A stretch of DNA of 64,000 nucleotides. It comes from Sandarakinorhabdus glacialis (GTDB lineage Bacteria; Pseudomonadota; Alphaproteobacteria; Sphingomonadales; Sphingomonadaceae). The notes beneath the pieces were generated by a model. The model was not told where the DNA came from and did not search any database. It saw only the letters and a program-made list of their open reading frames with translations. The stretch lies in assembly GCF_014643455.1 (NCBI RefSeq), contig NZ_BMJM01000008.1, positions 62,001 to 126,000 of the forward strand, read 5' to 3'. This document shows positions 1-11,200 of the stretch, one piece after another (the stretch's first letter is position 1; every line of letters begins with the position of its first letter). Both the position numbers and the translations under genes were made by a program.

Positions 1-528
1 ACCACTATCGGCATCGTTCTTGCCCTTTCCGCCGGAACCGCGAGCTTCGCCCAGACGGCTGCCGCACCCGCCGCCTCGGCCTCGGCCCAATTGAGCGCCG
101 GCGCACCGATCTTCGACACGGCCGGCACCCAGATCGCCACCGTCGATTCGATCAACGGCGACAATGTCGTCGTCTCGACCGGCACCAACAAGATCGCCAT
201 TCCAAAGGCATCGTTCGGCGTCGGTGAAAAGGGTGCGGTCATCGCCGCCACCAAGGAACAGCTCGACGGCGCCGCCGGCCAGGCCGCCACTGCCGCCAAG
301 CAGGCACTGCTGTCGAAAATGACGCCCGGCGCCGAGGTTCGCGGCACCGGCGGCGCGACGCTCGGCAAGGTCAAGGCCGTCGAAGGCGACATCGTCCTCG
401 TCGAGACGCCCAAGGGTGAAGTTCGCGTGCCGTCGGCAGGCTTTTCGGCCGGTCCGGCCGGCCTTGTCCTCGGCATGAGCGCGGCTGATTTCGAAGCTGC
501 CGTCGCTGCGGCAACCCCGGCGGTCTGA
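1..528 (+). CDS. Secreted hypothetical protein with two internal beta-rich repeats (5' end outside window)
   Basis: The reading frame is open from the first base of the window, so the true start lies upstream. The visible N-terminus has a hydrophobic stretch ending in ASFAQ, which looks like the end of a Sec signal peptide, so the mature protein is probably periplasmic. The mature part consists of two imperfect copies of a roughly 60-residue unit, visible residues about 31-90 and 107-166. Each copy starts GA-(P/E), has a G-x-x-(I/L)-(A/G)-x-V turn, a V/I-rich strand pair, then IPKASF or VPSAGF, and ends in a short helix (TKEQLDGA, SAADFEAA). This resembles a duplicated small beta-barrel such as a PRC-type fold, but that is inference. 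I do not recognise a named family. A strong hairpin follows the stop at 552-580. Confidence 0.75.
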   Translation, partial: TTIGIVLALSAGTASFAQTAAAPAASASAQLSAGAPIFDTAGTQIATVDSINGDNVVVSTGTNKIAIPKASFGVGEKGAVIAATKEQLDGAAGQAATAAKQALLSKMTPGAEVRGTGGATLGKVKAVEGDIVLVETPKGEVRVPSAGFSAGPAGLVLGMSAADFEAAVAAATPAV

Positions 529-551
529 CGCCAGGCATTGCGAAGGTGACG

Positions 552-580
552 GGCGGGGGCTTTCCGGCTAAGCCCCCGCC
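552..580 (+). terminator. Perfect 11-bp hairpin ending at the rlmB start codon
   Basis: Bases 552-562 and 570-580 are perfect reverse complements around a 7-base loop. The hairpin lies 24 bases after the upstream stop and its right arm ends immediately before the ATG at 581. There is no T-tract. It could terminate the upstream gene, or as RNA it could cover the rlmB ribosome-binding region. Confidence 0.5.
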
Positions 581-1339
581 ATGGGACGCAGACCAGTTAC
601 ACGAAATCATGGGCCAAAGAGCACATACCCCCGCATTTACGGACGCCACGCGGTCTTCGCAGCGCTCGACAATCCGGAGCGGGTGTTCCGCAAGCTCTAC
701 CTGACCCCCGCGACCGCCAAGGTCGTAGTCATCCCGACCGGACTCAATGTCCAGTTCGGCGATGACCATGATCTCGGCCGCCTGGTGCCGCCCGACGCCC
801 CGCACCAGGGCTTTGTCCTCGAGGTCGAGCCGCTCGAATCGGTCTGGCTCGGCGATGTCCTCGCCGATGCGAAGAACGACGGCGACAACCGTCCGATCAT
901 CGTCCTCGACCAGGTCACCGATCCGCACAATGTCGGCGCCATCATGCGCTCGGCCGCCGCCTTCAACGCCCGCGCCCTGGTCACCCAGGACCGTCACGCC
1001 CCCGGCGAATCGGGCGTCCTCGCCCGCTCGGCGTCGGGTGCACTCGAGCTTCTGCCGTGGTGCCGCGTCGTCAACCTGGCCCGCGCCCTCGACGAAATCG
1101 GCGAGGCCGGCTTCTGGCGCATCGGCCTCGACGGCACCGCCGAAGTCGAGCTCGAAAGCGCCATGTCGAAAACCCAGCCCTGCCTGATTCTCGGCGCCGA
1201 AGGCGAAGGCATGCGCGCCCTCACCCGCGAGCGCTGCGACCAACTCGCCAAGCTGCCGATAAGCGCCGCCATGGAGAGCCTCAACGTCTCGAACGCCGCC
1301 GCAATCGCCCTCTACGCCGCAGCGCGACGGGGCCTGTAG
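581..1339 (+). CDS. rlmB: 23S rRNA (guanosine-2'-O-)-methyltransferase RlmB (SpoU family)
   Basis: This is a SAM-dependent trefoil-knot (SPOUT) methyltransferase of the TrmH/SpoU type; RlmB methylates the 2'-O of G2251 in the 23S rRNA P-loop. The N-terminal part (about residues 18-75) matches the substrate-binding domain with IYGRHAVFAALDNP. The three catalytic-domain motifs are present in order: DQVTDPHNVGAIMRSA near residue 110, LGAEGEGM near 205, and SLNVSNAAAIALY near 233, where the knot forms and SAM binds. The length of 252 residues is normal. ATG 581 is the first start after an in-frame stop at 569-571. No Shine-Dalgarno sequence is visible because the region is taken up by the 552-580 hairpin. 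Confidence 0.92.
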   Translation: MGRRPVTRNHGPKSTYPRIYGRHAVFAALDNPERVFRKLYLTPATAKVVVIPTGLNVQFGDDHDLGRLVPPDAPHQGFVLEVEPLESVWLGDVLADAKNDGDNRPIIVLDQVTDPHNVGAIMRSAAAFNARALVTQDRHAPGESGVLARSASGALELLPWCRVVNLARALDEIGEAGFWRIGLDGTAEVELESAMSKTQPCLILGAEGEGMRALTRERCDQLAKLPISAAMESLNVSNAAAIALYAAARRGL

Positions 1340-1343
1340 GAAG

Positions 1344-1380
1344 CTGTCATCCCCGGCTCGACCCGGGACCTAGTTTCTTT
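1344..1380. repeat. Dispersed palindromic repeat, family A
   Basis: This is one copy of a palindrome of the form GTCATCCCGGGCTCGACCCGG followed by GACCCAGTTTC. Related copies lie at 22027-22060, 48412-48450, 55182-55217 and 59348-59384, always between genes. It fills the gap between the convergent rlmB and gshA genes and could fold into a terminator-like hairpin in either direction. Confidence 0.8.
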
Positions 1381-1396
1381 TCCGCGAGCTCCGCCT

Positions 1397-2770
1397 TCAG
1401 TAGCTCTCCGACGCATAGACGTTCGCCACATCGCCGCCCCAGGCGCCCTCGTACAGCGCCAGCATCCGATCAGCGTTGGTCTTGCCGCTTGCGGCGACCT
1501 CACGCAGCGGGTTGAGGAAGCCCTGCTCGGTATCGCCCATCCGGTTAAGCCGCGCCCGGCGTCCCAGCCCGGCATCCGCAATGCCCAGCACCTGCTTCGC
1601 CAAATCCTGCAAACTGCCGCCATTCGGACTCGCCGCCTGCAGGCCCAATCGCGGCACCTCGGCACGCAGCCGGTCATGATCGGCATGCGACCAGCCCTTG
1701 ACCAGCTGCCACGCCGCATCCAGCGCGACATCGTCGTACAACAACCCGACCCAGAATGCCGGCAGTGCACAGATCTGGTCCCAGCGCCCGCCATCGGCGC
1801 CGCGCATCTCGAGATAACCCTTCAGCCGGACCTCGGGAAACGCCGTCGACAGATGATCCTTCCAATCGCCGAGCCTGGGCTTTTCGCCCGGCAAAACGCT
1901 CAGTTTCCCATCGAGGAAATCGCGAAAGCTCAAGCCCGCCGCATCGATATATTTCCCGTCCCGATAGACAAAATACATCGGCACATCGAGCGCATAGTCG
2001 GTGTAGCGCTCGAACCCGAAGCCATCCTCGAACACGAACGGCAACGTCCCCGTCCGCGCCGGATCGGTATCAGTCCAGATATGGCTCCTGAAGGATTTGA
2101 AGCCGTTGGGCTTGCCTTCGGTGAACGGCGAGTTGGCGAACAGCGCCGTCGCCAGCGGCTGCAACGCCATCGACACGCGAAATTTCATCACCATGTCGGC
2201 CTCGGACGCATAGTCCAGATTGGTCTGGATCGTGCAGGTCCGCAGCATCATGTCGAGCCCCAATGACCCGACGCGCGGCATGTGGCTGCGCATGATGACA
2301 TACCGCCCCTTGGGCATCACCGGCAGTTCGGCGCGCGTCTTGTCGGGCCAGAATCCCACCCCCAGGAACCCGATCCCAAGCCGGTCGCCGACTTCGCGGC
2401 ACTGCGCCAGGTGCCGGTTCGATTCGGCACAGGTCTCGTGGATCGTCTCGAGCGGTGCCCCCGACAGCTCGAACTGCCCCGCCGGCTCGAGGCTGATGGC
2501 GCCATCCGCGCCCTTCATGGCGATGACATTCCCGCCTTCGTAAACAGGCTCCCAGCCGAACGCCTCCATGCCCTTGAGCAGGTCGCGGATGCCGCCCGGC
2601 TCCTCATAGCTCGGCGCACCGTGATCGCTCAGCCGATAGACGAACTTCTCGTGCTCGGTGCCGATTCGCCAGTCCGCAGCGGGTTTGTTGCCCGCCTGGA
2701 ACACCCCCACCAGCTGATCGCGGTTTTCAATGGGGGCGTCATCGCCCGTGGTCGTTCCGGGATTGCTCAT
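1397..2770 (-). CDS. gshA: Glutamate-cysteine ligase (plant/alphaproteobacterial type)
   Basis: It catalyses ATP-dependent joining of glutamate and cysteine, the first step of glutathione synthesis, in the cytoplasm. The protein has the GCS2-type features of alphaproteobacterial and plant enzymes: WRIGTEHEKFVYR near residue 35, GGNVIAMKGADGAISLEP (glutamate-binding region), a FLGVGFWPDK segment, and PKGRYVIMRSHMPRVGSLG. The length of 457 residues fits this class. The open frame extends further upstream, but the ATG at 2770 (MSNPGTT) gives the standard N-terminus; the extension is low-complexity antisense of the neighbouring lipoprotein gene. It diverges from that gene with 78 bases between starts. 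Confidence 0.93.
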   Translation of the reverse strand: MSNPGTTTGDDAPIENRDQLVGVFQAGNKPAADWRIGTEHEKFVYRLSDHGAPSYEEPGGIRDLLKGMEAFGWEPVYEGGNVIAMKGADGAISLEPAGQFELSGAPLETIHETCAESNRHLAQCREVGDRLGIGFLGVGFWPDKTRAELPVMPKGRYVIMRSHMPRVGSLGLDMMLRTCTIQTNLDYASEADMVMKFRVSMALQPLATALFANSPFTEGKPNGFKSFRSHIWTDTDPARTGTLPFVFEDGFGFERYTDYALDVPMYFVYRDGKYIDAAGLSFRDFLDGKLSVLPGEKPRLGDWKDHLSTAFPEVRLKGYLEMRGADGGRWDQICALPAFWVGLLYDDVALDAAWQLVKGWSHADHDRLRAEVPRLGLQAASPNGGSLQDLAKQVLGIADAGLGRRARLNRMGDTEQGFLNPLREVAASGKTNADRMLALYEGAWGGDVANVYASESY

Positions 2771-2848
2771 GCCGTCGCGTCTAGCCGCGACCGCGGCGGT
2801 GCGCAATTGAGCGTGGCTTGGAACCCCCCTTATGCTAATAGCCCTGTA

Positions 2849-3301
2849 ATGCGCGCCGCCCTCCCCCTCCTCGCCGCGCTCGTGCTGTCCGCCTGCGGTG
2901 ACCAGGCCGAACCCGCCCCCGTCCCGGACAAGAACGCCGAGGCCATCGCCCGCATCGCCGCGGCGCCGGGCGGAACCACCCGCTGGCCCCCCGACGCACC
3001 CGCATTCATCCCGCAATATCCCGGCGGCGCGGTGACCGCCGCCAGTGGCGGCAACGGCGTCGTCGGCGACACGATCGTCACGTTTAACACCCCCGACAGC
3101 CCCGACGCCGTCGTCGCCTTCTACCAAGCGCAGGCGACAAAGGCCGGCCTCGCCCGCATCTCGGCACTCAGCACCAGGCAATCGACGCTGTTCAGCGCCG
3201 GCGACCCCGCCACCGGCCGCGGCATGACCATCCAGGCCGCCACCCGCGGCGACCACACCGCCGCCGCCCTCTCCTTCGCCCGCGGCCGTGCCCCCGGCTA
3301 A
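2849..3301 (+). CDS. Small predicted lipoprotein, hypothetical
   Basis: The 150-residue product begins MRAALPLLAALVLSACGDQ, a short signal peptide ending in a lipobox (LSAC), so the Cys near residue 16 should be lipidated by LspA, encoded at 32692-33168. The mature region contains YPGGAV and a segment (FNTPDSPDAVVAFYQAQATK) typical of small envelope proteins that describe difference terms for a folded alpha/beta domain, but I cannot name the family. The ATG at 2849 follows a gap of 78 bases from the divergent gshA start. It lies upstream of the D-aminoacylase gene, with 73 bases between them, and may be co-transcribed. Confidence 0.75.
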   Translation: MRAALPLLAALVLSACGDQAEPAPVPDKNAEAIARIAAAPGGTTRWPPDAPAFIPQYPGGAVTAASGGNGVVGDTIVTFNTPDSPDAVVAFYQAQATKAGLARISALSTRQSTLFSAGDPATGRGMTIQAATRGDHTAAALSFARGRAPG

Positions 3302-3374
3302 AGCTTGGCGCTTATCATAGTGCCGGTGCCGCCCCGCCTGTGTCACACTCCCGCCGCAGGGTAGGAGACACGAC

Positions 3375-5117
3375 ATGCACGACCTGGTCATTCGCGGCGG
3401 CACGATCGTCGACGGCACCGGCGCCCCCGCCTTCATCGGAGATGTCGCCATCGACGGCGGCCGCATCACCGCGGTCGGCACCGTAACCGCCCGCGGCACA
3501 AGGGAAATCGACGCCACCGGCCACCATGTCACCCCCGGCTTCGTCGATATCCACACCCATTACGACGGCCAGGCGACCTGGGACTCCGAAATGGCGCCGT
3601 CGTCGTGGCACGGCGTCACCACCGTCGTCATGGGCAATTGCGGCGTCGGTTTCGCCCCCGCCCGGCCCGACAAGCACGACTGGCTGATCGGGCTGATGGA
3701 GGGCGTCGAGGACATTCCCGGCACCGCATTGGCCGAAGGCATGAGCTGGAACTGGGAGACCTTCCCCGAATATCTCGACGCGCTCGAGGGCCGCGCCCGC
3801 ACCATCGACGTCGCCACCCACGTCCCCCACGGCGCCGTCCGCGCCTATGTCATGGGCGAGCGCGGCGCCAACAACGAGGCGCCGACCGAACACGAGATCG
3901 CCCAGATGAGCGCCATTGTCGAAGAAGGCCTGCGCGCCGGCGCCCTCGGCTTCTCGACCAGCCGGACGGTGCTGCACAAGTCGATCGACGGCGTCCTCGT
4001 CCCCGGCACCACCGCCACCAAGGAGGAGCTCATCGGCATCGGTCGCGCCGCCGGCCGCGTCGGCCACGGCGTCTTCGAAATGGCGTCCGACCTCAAACGC
4101 GAATGGGACGAATTCGGCTGGATGGGCGCGCTCTCGAAGGAAACCGGCATGCCCGTCACCTTCGCCATGCTCCAGTCGATCGCCAAGGAACTGCCTTGGG
4201 AAGAACAGATGTCCGAAACGGCGAAATGGAACGCCGACGGCGCCAACATCGTCGCCCAGATCGCCTTGCGCGGTACCGGTATCCTGATGGCATGGCGCGG
4301 CACCGTCCACCCGTTCAAGTTCCGCCCGTCATGGGCCGCAATCGACGCGCTGTCGTGGGCCGAGCAATGGGCCCGCATCAGCGACCCGGCGTGGAAGGAG
4401 CTGCTGCTCGCCGAGGAAAACGTTTTCCCCCAATCCGACGTGCTGCCGCTACTCCATGCCGTCGCACTCGGTTTCAGCGCCCAATACGGCATGAACGACG
4501 GCTTCGACTACGAACCCACGCAAGCCCAGTCCATCGAGGCACTCGCCGCCGCCGCCGGCAAGTCTTCCGCCGAATACGTCTATGACCTGCTGTCGTCGGC
4601 GGACGGCACCGGCTTCATCTACTTCCCCATCCTCAACTATGCCGACGGCAACCTCGATTTCGTCGAGGGGCTGCTCAATCGCGACGACACCATCATCTCG
4701 CTGTCCGATGGCGGCGCCCATTGCGGCACGATCTGCGACGCCGCCTCGCCGACCTACCTCCTCCAGCACTGGGTCCGCGACCGCAGCCGCGGCACCATCA
4801 CCATCGAAAACGCCATCAAGCGCCAGTGCAGCGACACCGCCCGCCTCTACGGCATGAACGACCGCGGGCAGCTCGCGCCCGGGATGCTCGCCGACCTCAA
4901 CATCATCGACCTGCCGCGCCTGAAACTCCTCGCCCCTTGGATGGCCTTCGACCTCCCCGCCGGCGGCAAGCGTCTGCTGCAAAAGGCCGACGGCTATGTC
5001 GCGACGATCAAGTCGGGCGTCGTCACCTTCGAAAATGGCACCATGACCGGCGCCTTCCCCGGCATCCTCGTCCGCGGCCCACAAGGCAAACCCGCACTGG
5101 CACTGGCGGCGGAGTAG
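3375..5117 (+). CDS. N-acyl-D-amino-acid deacylase family amidohydrolase
   Basis: This belongs to the amidohydrolase superfamily, D-aminoacylase branch, which hydrolyses N-acyl-D-amino acids or related amides with a metal-dependent TIM-barrel active site. The N-terminal beta-sandwich strand ([16 protein letters not shown]) is followed by the metal-binding motif [12 protein letters not shown] near residue 57 and GNCGVGFAP near residue 92, both diagnostic. Later conserved parts are [10 protein letters not shown] near 193 and LSDGGAHCG near 445, the latter carrying the late metal or catalytic Asp. The length of 580 residues is long for the classic enzyme but normal for the bacterial family. No signal peptide is visible. 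RBS-like AGGAGA precedes the ATG. The substrate cannot be deduced. Confidence 0.88.
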   Translation: MHDLVIRGGTIVDGTGAPAFIGDVAIDGGRITAVGTVTARGTREIDATGHHVTPGFVDIHTHYDGQATWDSEMAPSSWHGVTTVVMGNCGVGFAPARPDKHDWLIGLMEGVEDIPGTALAEGMSWNWETFPEYLDALEGRARTIDVATHVPHGAVRAYVMGERGANNEAPTEHEIAQMSAIVEEGLRAGALGFSTSRTVLHKSIDGVLVPGTTATKEELIGIGRAAGRVGHGVFEMASDLKREWDEFGWMGALSKETGMPVTFAMLQSIAKELPWEEQMSETAKWNADGANIVAQIALRGTGILMAWRGTVHPFKFRPSWAAIDALSWAEQWARISDPAWKELLLAEENVFPQSDVLPLLHAVALGFSAQYGMNDGFDYEPTQAQSIEALAAAAGKSSAEYVYDLLSSADGTGFIYFPILNYADGNLDFVEGLLNRDDTIISLSDGGAHCGTICDAASPTYLLQHWVRDRSRGTITIENAIKRQCSDTARLYGMNDRGQLAPGMLADLNIIDLPRLKLLAPWMAFDLPAGGKRLLQKADGYVATIKSGVVTFENGTMTGAFPGILVRGPQGKPALALAAE

Positions 5118-5146
5118 CGCCCCGCCGCACCACCCCTCCCCCCTTT

Positions 5147-5237
5147 CGTCATGCTGAACTTGTTTCAGCATCCATCCCGCCGCCGGGCCAGCCCTTGCCA
5201 GCCGCACAATGGATGCTGAAACAAGTTCAGCATGACG
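5147..5237. repeat. Perfect 29-bp inverted repeat, dispersed family H
   Basis: Arms 5147-5175 and 5209-5237 are perfect reverse complements; each carries GTCATGCTGAACTTGTTTCA. They flank a 33-base spacer between the convergent amidohydrolase and glucan synthase genes. The structure should fold as a very stable stem-loop and may act as a bidirectional terminator. Confidence 0.85.
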
Positions 5238-5261
5238 ATCGCTTGTTGTGAGTTGGCAGGC

Positions 5262-8200
5262 TCAGATCGTCAGGCTGACGACGTGCTGCCCCGGCGCCAA
5301 CACCCATTCTGTGCCACCCTCGACCACAGCCAACGCCACCCCATCCAGAGTCGCTCCAACCCCACCCCGCCCAATCTCGATCCGATAAACGGCCTCCCCC
5401 AGCACCACCTCCACAGAGATCCCCGGCCATCCCTCCGGCAAGCACGGCTTCAACCGCACCACATCACCCGCCACCCGCAGCCCGATAATCCCCTCGATCC
5501 CGGCACGATACATCCACCCCGCCGCCCCGGTATACCAGGTCCACCCCCCGCGCCCGTCGTTCGGCGCCACCGAATAAACGTCCGCCGCGACCACATAAGG
5601 CTCGACCCGATAATGGTCGGCATCCCCCAACGTCAGCGCATGATTGACCGGATTGAGCACCCCGAACAGCTTCGCCGCCCCATCCCCGTCGCCCATCCGC
5701 GCCGCCGCCAGGATCGTCCACATCGCGGCGTGACTGTATTGCCCGCCATTCTCGCGCAGCCCCGGCGGATAGCTGCGGATATAACCCGGATCATGAATCG
5801 TCTTGTCGAACGGCGGCGTGAACAGCTTGACGATCCCCACCTTGTCATCGACCAAATGCTTGCGCACCGACGCCATCGCCTGCGCCGCGCGCGCCGGCTG
5901 CGCGGCACCGCTCAGCACGCTCCACGTCTGCGCGATCGAATCGATCCGGCACTCGTCGCTGTCCTTCGACCCCAGCCAGGTGCCATCGTCATAGGTCGCG
6001 CGGCGATACCATTCGCCATCCCAGGCATGCGTCTCGATCGCCGCCCGCACGCTATCGGCATGCGCCCGCCACCGCGCCGCACGCTCGGGCTCGCGCGCCT
6101 CGGCAAAGGGCGCAAACCGGTCGATGGCGTGGATGAGGTGCCAGCCGAGCCAGACGCTCATCCCCTGCCCGCCCTCGCCGACACGGTTCATGCCGTCGTT
6201 CCAGTCCCCCCCGCCGATCAACGGGATACCCAGTGCCCCGGTCAGCCCCATCGATTGGTCGAGTGCCAGCGCACAATGACTGTAAAGCGAAGCCGTATCG
6301 ACACTCGTCCCCGGCTGGTAAAACGCATCATGCTCGCCAGGCTCGAGCAATCGTCCCTCGAGGAACGCGATCTGCGTCTCGAGAATCGCCGCGTCGCCGG
6401 TACGCTCGACATAATCCGCCACCGAGATCGCCAGCCAGCCGCGATCGTCCGAAATCCGTGTCCGCACGCCGCGCCCGCTCTCGGGCAACCACCAATGCTG
6501 GACATCGCCCTCGCGGAACTGGCGTCCTGCGGCGCGCAGCAGATGCGGCCGCACGAGATCGGGCCGCGCCAGCAGCAGCGCCCCGCCATCCTGCAACTGA
6601 TCGCGGAAACCATAAGCGCCGCTGGCCTGGTAAAAGCCGGCGCGGCCCCACACCCGGCAACCGAGCACCTGATACAGCAGCCAGCCATTGACCATGATAT
6701 CGAGCGCGCGATCCGGCGTGCGGACCTGCACCGTCCCCAGCGTCACCCGCCAATGCGCCGCCGTCTTCGCCAGTTCGGCATCGAGATCGGTGTCGCGCCA
6801 TTCGCGCACCAGCGCCCGCGCCGCATCGCGGTCGGCGGCCTGTCCGATCGTCCAGACGATCTCCGCCGATTGGCCGGGCGCCAGCGTCACATTGGTCGTC
6901 AGCACCGCGCACGGATCGAGCCCGGCCCCCGCCGCGCCCGCCAGCGGCGCATCGCTCGCCAGTGCGGCCGGCGCCGACATGCTGCCGCCGCGCCCGAGGA
7001 ACGCGGCGCGGTCGCACGTCCACCCGGTCTGGCAGCCGCCGAGATCGGCAAAGGCAATCCGCCCGCCGGTCTCGGGGTCGAACGGGTTGCGGGCGAACAG
7101 CGCGCCGCTGGCCTCGTCGTGCTCGGTGACGATGTGCGACGCCGTTTTCGATCGCGCCTGCCCAAGCACCCATTCGGCGTACCCGGTCACCGACAGCGTC
7201 CGCGGCTCCTCCGACATGTTGCGCAGCGTCAACCGCGCCAACCGCAGCGGCGCCTCCATCGGCACATGGATCAACAAGTCGCTCTCGATGAAGTTCGCCG
7301 CCGCATGAAAGCGAGTATAACCAAACCCATGCCGCGTGATGCGCGTGCCCCCCGGACCCGCCGGCGCCGCAGTCGGCGACCAGACCTGCCCGGTATCGGC
7401 ATCGCGGATATACAGCGTGTCGCCCGGCGGATCGGCAACGGTATCGTTCGACCACGGCGTCAGCTGGTTGTCGCGCGCATTGCCCGACCAGATCGAGCCC
7501 AGCGCATCGGCCGACACCTGGCAGCCGAACACCGGATTGGCGATAACGTTGATCCACGGCGCCGGCGTCGCCGCACGATCGGCGAGGATGATCGCATATT
7601 CGCGGCCATCGGCGTGAAACCCGCCATAGCCGTTCCAGAACTCCAGCTCGCCGGCATGTGGCAGCGCGGCGTCGGCAACCCGGCCGGCGCGCGGCGCATG
7701 CGTCGGCAACCACGCCGGCGCCGCTATGGCCGGCAGCGCCACCAGCGTATCGCGCTGCAACTGCCGCCGCAGCGAGCCGCGCTGCGCCACGATCTCCACC
7801 CGCGACAAGGCCCGCAGCGCCGACACCTGCTGTTCGAGCATCAAGTCGCCGCGCAGCGTGAAGACATCACCGCGCAACCCCGGCGGCGCCGGCCGCGCCC
7901 GCACCACCCGCACCGCATTGTCGATGGCGATCTGCAGATCCTGCACATACGACGCCTTGCGCTCGTTGAGGATCACAAGGTCGAACGACAAATACCGCCC
8001 CTGCAGGAACTCGAACGCGCGCAGCAGATCCTCGACGACGGTCATGTCGCGCGGGTCGTCGATGCGCACCAGCAGGATCGGCCGGTCGCCCGAAATGCCG
8101 TGTACCCATAGCGACGATTGCGGCCCGGCAGCAGCGGCGACGAGGTCCGGCGGCGGCGCGTGCAATCGCCCGGCATGGACAATGTGCGCCGCCAGCCGCT

Positions 8201-11200
8201 GGAAATCGGCGGCATCGCCCGGCGCCAGCTGCAGGAACCGCCGTTCGATCTGCGCCTGCGTCCACGCCCCGACCTGCGCCCGGTCATACGCGCTGGGGTC
8301 GCGATGCCGGTCGATGCCGTCCTCGAGCTCCGCCCGCGACGCCGCCGCAATCGTCCAGAACGCCACCTTCACCGTGCCGCCGGGAGGCACCAGCAACGGA
8401 CAGCGCAGCGCCAGCATCGGATCGAGCACCGTCCCGGCATGACCCTCGAGCGGATGCGAAAAACCCCAGGGGTCGGCAACCGAGCGCCCGCGCCCGATAA
8501 AGGCGCTGCGACCCGTTTCCCACGTGACCGGCCCCGCCGTCTTGCCCTCGATGACCGCGAGGTGCGCCACCCAGACCGACGGATCGTCCGATCCGCGCGG
8601 CCGCCGATGCGCGATCAGCACCGGGCCGTCGGTGCATTCGGTCTCGATGAACATCCGCGCGAACGCCGGGTGGGCAAGGTCGGTCGCCGCATCCCCCAGC
8701 GCCAGTTCGATGCACGAGGTCAGGTCGATCTGGTGCTGGACCCGACCGCTATTGGTCAACGTGACGCGGCGCACCTCGGCGTCGTCCTCGGGCGAGATCA
8801 GCACGTCGGTGGTCGTCGTGATGACCCCGTCGCGGCGCTGGAACGAGGCCCGCCCTTCGGTGAAACTCGCCGAATAATATTGCGGCTGGACCGGCATCGG
8901 TGCCAGCGTCGCCGACCAGGACGTCCGCGTCTGCCGGTCGGTCAGGTAAATCCATGATCCCGCGCCGTGCACCACCGGGTCCTCGCGCCAGCGGTTGATC
9001 GACAGGCCCTTCCACCGGCTGCTGCCCGACCCGGCACTGGTCAACAGCACCGAATATCGCCCGTTCGACAGCAAATGCACCGGATGCACCGCCGCCGGCA
9101 CCGCGCCATAGGTCCGCACCGCGCCCGCATCCGCCGGCCGGTCGATCGCCGCCACCATGGCCTCCTCGGCGCGCGGCGCAAAGGTGCCGACACCGCGCGG
9201 CGGCCGCTCATGCAGCAGCAGTTCAGCCGCCCGAATCATCGGCTCGGCATGAAACGCGTCGCGCAACTTCCCGCCATCGAGCACATTGGCAATCGCCAGC
9301 AGCGCCATGCCCTGGTGATGCGCCATATAGTTCCGCACCACGGCAAACCGCTCGCCCTCAGGCACCCGCGCCGGCGTGAAATCAACCGCCTCGTAAAAGC
9401 CGTAAGCCCCCCGCGCCCCCATCGTCTCGAGCACATCGAAATTGTCGAGCGCCGCGACCGCATCGACCATCGTCGCCAGCCCCGTCGCATAGGGCGCGAT
9501 GACCAGATTCTCCGAAAGCCCGCGCTTCAGCCCCAGCCCCGGCACGCCGAAATTGGAATATTGATACGTCATCTCGCGGTCACGGGCATTGTAGCCCGAT
9601 TCGGAAATGCCCCACGGCACCTTGGCCTCGCCTGCATATTCGCGCTGCCGCTCGACCACCAGCCGGTTCGACGTCTCGAGCAAGCTGCCGTCGGGCGCCC
9701 GCATCAACAGCGACGGCATCAGATACTCGAACATCGACCCCGACCAGGAAATCAGCACCGACGACGCCCCGACCGCGGTCGCACTCCGCCCCAGCCGACC
9801 CCAATGCTTGGCCGGCAAATCGCCCTTGGCAATCGCGAACAGGCTGCCTAACCGCGCCTCCGACGCCAGCAGGTCGTAACAGCCCTCATCAAGCCGATTA
9901 TCCGCCGCCGACCAGCCGATCGACAGCAGCAACCGGTCCTTGTCGACAAGAAAACCAAAGTCCGTCGCCATCGCAAAATCGCGCGCCCGCACCGCAATCG
10001 CCCCGGCCCGCGCCGCACTTGCCGCGTCAGTCCACGCCGCCACAAGGTTCGCCAGCGCGATCAAATGCCCCGCCAGATTACCGCTATCGACCGACGACAC
10101 ATACGCCGGATCGAGCACCCGCAAATCGCGCGTGTCGTACCAGTTGAACAAATGCCCGCGGTGCCGCGCCAGCCGGTCGAGCGTCGCAAAGGTCGCCTCC
10201 AACCGATCGAGCGCCGCCGCCGGCGTACACCAGCCCCGATTGCGCGCCGTTGCCACCACCAGCAGGTACAGCCCGATATTGGTCGGCGAAGTCCGCCCCG
10301 CCACCACCGGCTCGGGGCTCTCCTGGAAGTTATCAGGCGGCAAATGATGATGCTCGGCGGTGACGAAATTCGTGAAAAACGCCCAGGTTTCGCGCGCCAC
10401 AGCCTCCAGCCGGGCCCGCTGCGCCGCATCGAGCCGCGGACTCGTCGCGACCGGTCGCGGCCGGCTGACCAGCCACGCCAGCCACGGCGCCGCGGTCCAC
10501 ACCAGCACCAGCGGCACCACGATCGGCCACACTCCCGGCTGCCGCCACAGCGCCGCCGCGGCCAGCACCAGAACCACCACCACCGACCGCCCCATCATCG
10601 CGTACATCGCGGAAATACCCGGATCCGGCGCCGCGCTCGCCTGCGCCGCCGTCCGCCATTCGAGCAGATTGCGCCGCGACACGAATAGCCGCCACAGCGT
10701 CCGCACGATCGCATCGACCATCCGCACCGCCTGGTCGGCCAGCGTCACCAGTTGCAGCGCCGCCTGCCCCAGCGCGGCCCCGATATCATGCACGATCGTC
10801 CGCAGATGCGCGCGCAGCGCCACGTCCCGCCCGCGCAGTGCCAGCAACAAGGACGGCAGCGGCAACAGCGGCGGAATCGCCACCAGCAGCAGCACGCCCA
10901 GCGTCCAGGCGATCGCCGTCGCCGCCGGCAGGAACCAGCCGCCAACCAGTGCCACCAGCGTCGCCGGCGCCACCAAAGATCGCCGCAGATTGTCGAGCAT
11001 CTTGCCCCGGCCATTGCCCGTCAGCGCCTGCGCCGGGCTGCGTCCCCGCGCAAAGATCCACGGCAGCAACTGCCAGTCGCCGCGCACCCAGCGATGCTGG
11101 CGCCGCACCGCGACGTCGTACCGGACCGGGAAATCCTCGACGACCTCGACATCCGATATCAGCCCGGCGCGGGCATGAATCCCCTCGAACAAATCATGGC

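Noticed and set aside
2771-3556. N-terminal extension of the gshA frame
   Set aside because: It runs antisense through the lipoprotein gene and has low-complexity Gly/Ala content; gshA starts at 2770.
5232-8111. A 959-residue open frame on the plus strand, antisense to the glucan synthase gene
   Set aside because: Its product is Arg/Pro/His-rich low complexity, a mirror of GC-rich codons of ndvB; no start signal or domain.
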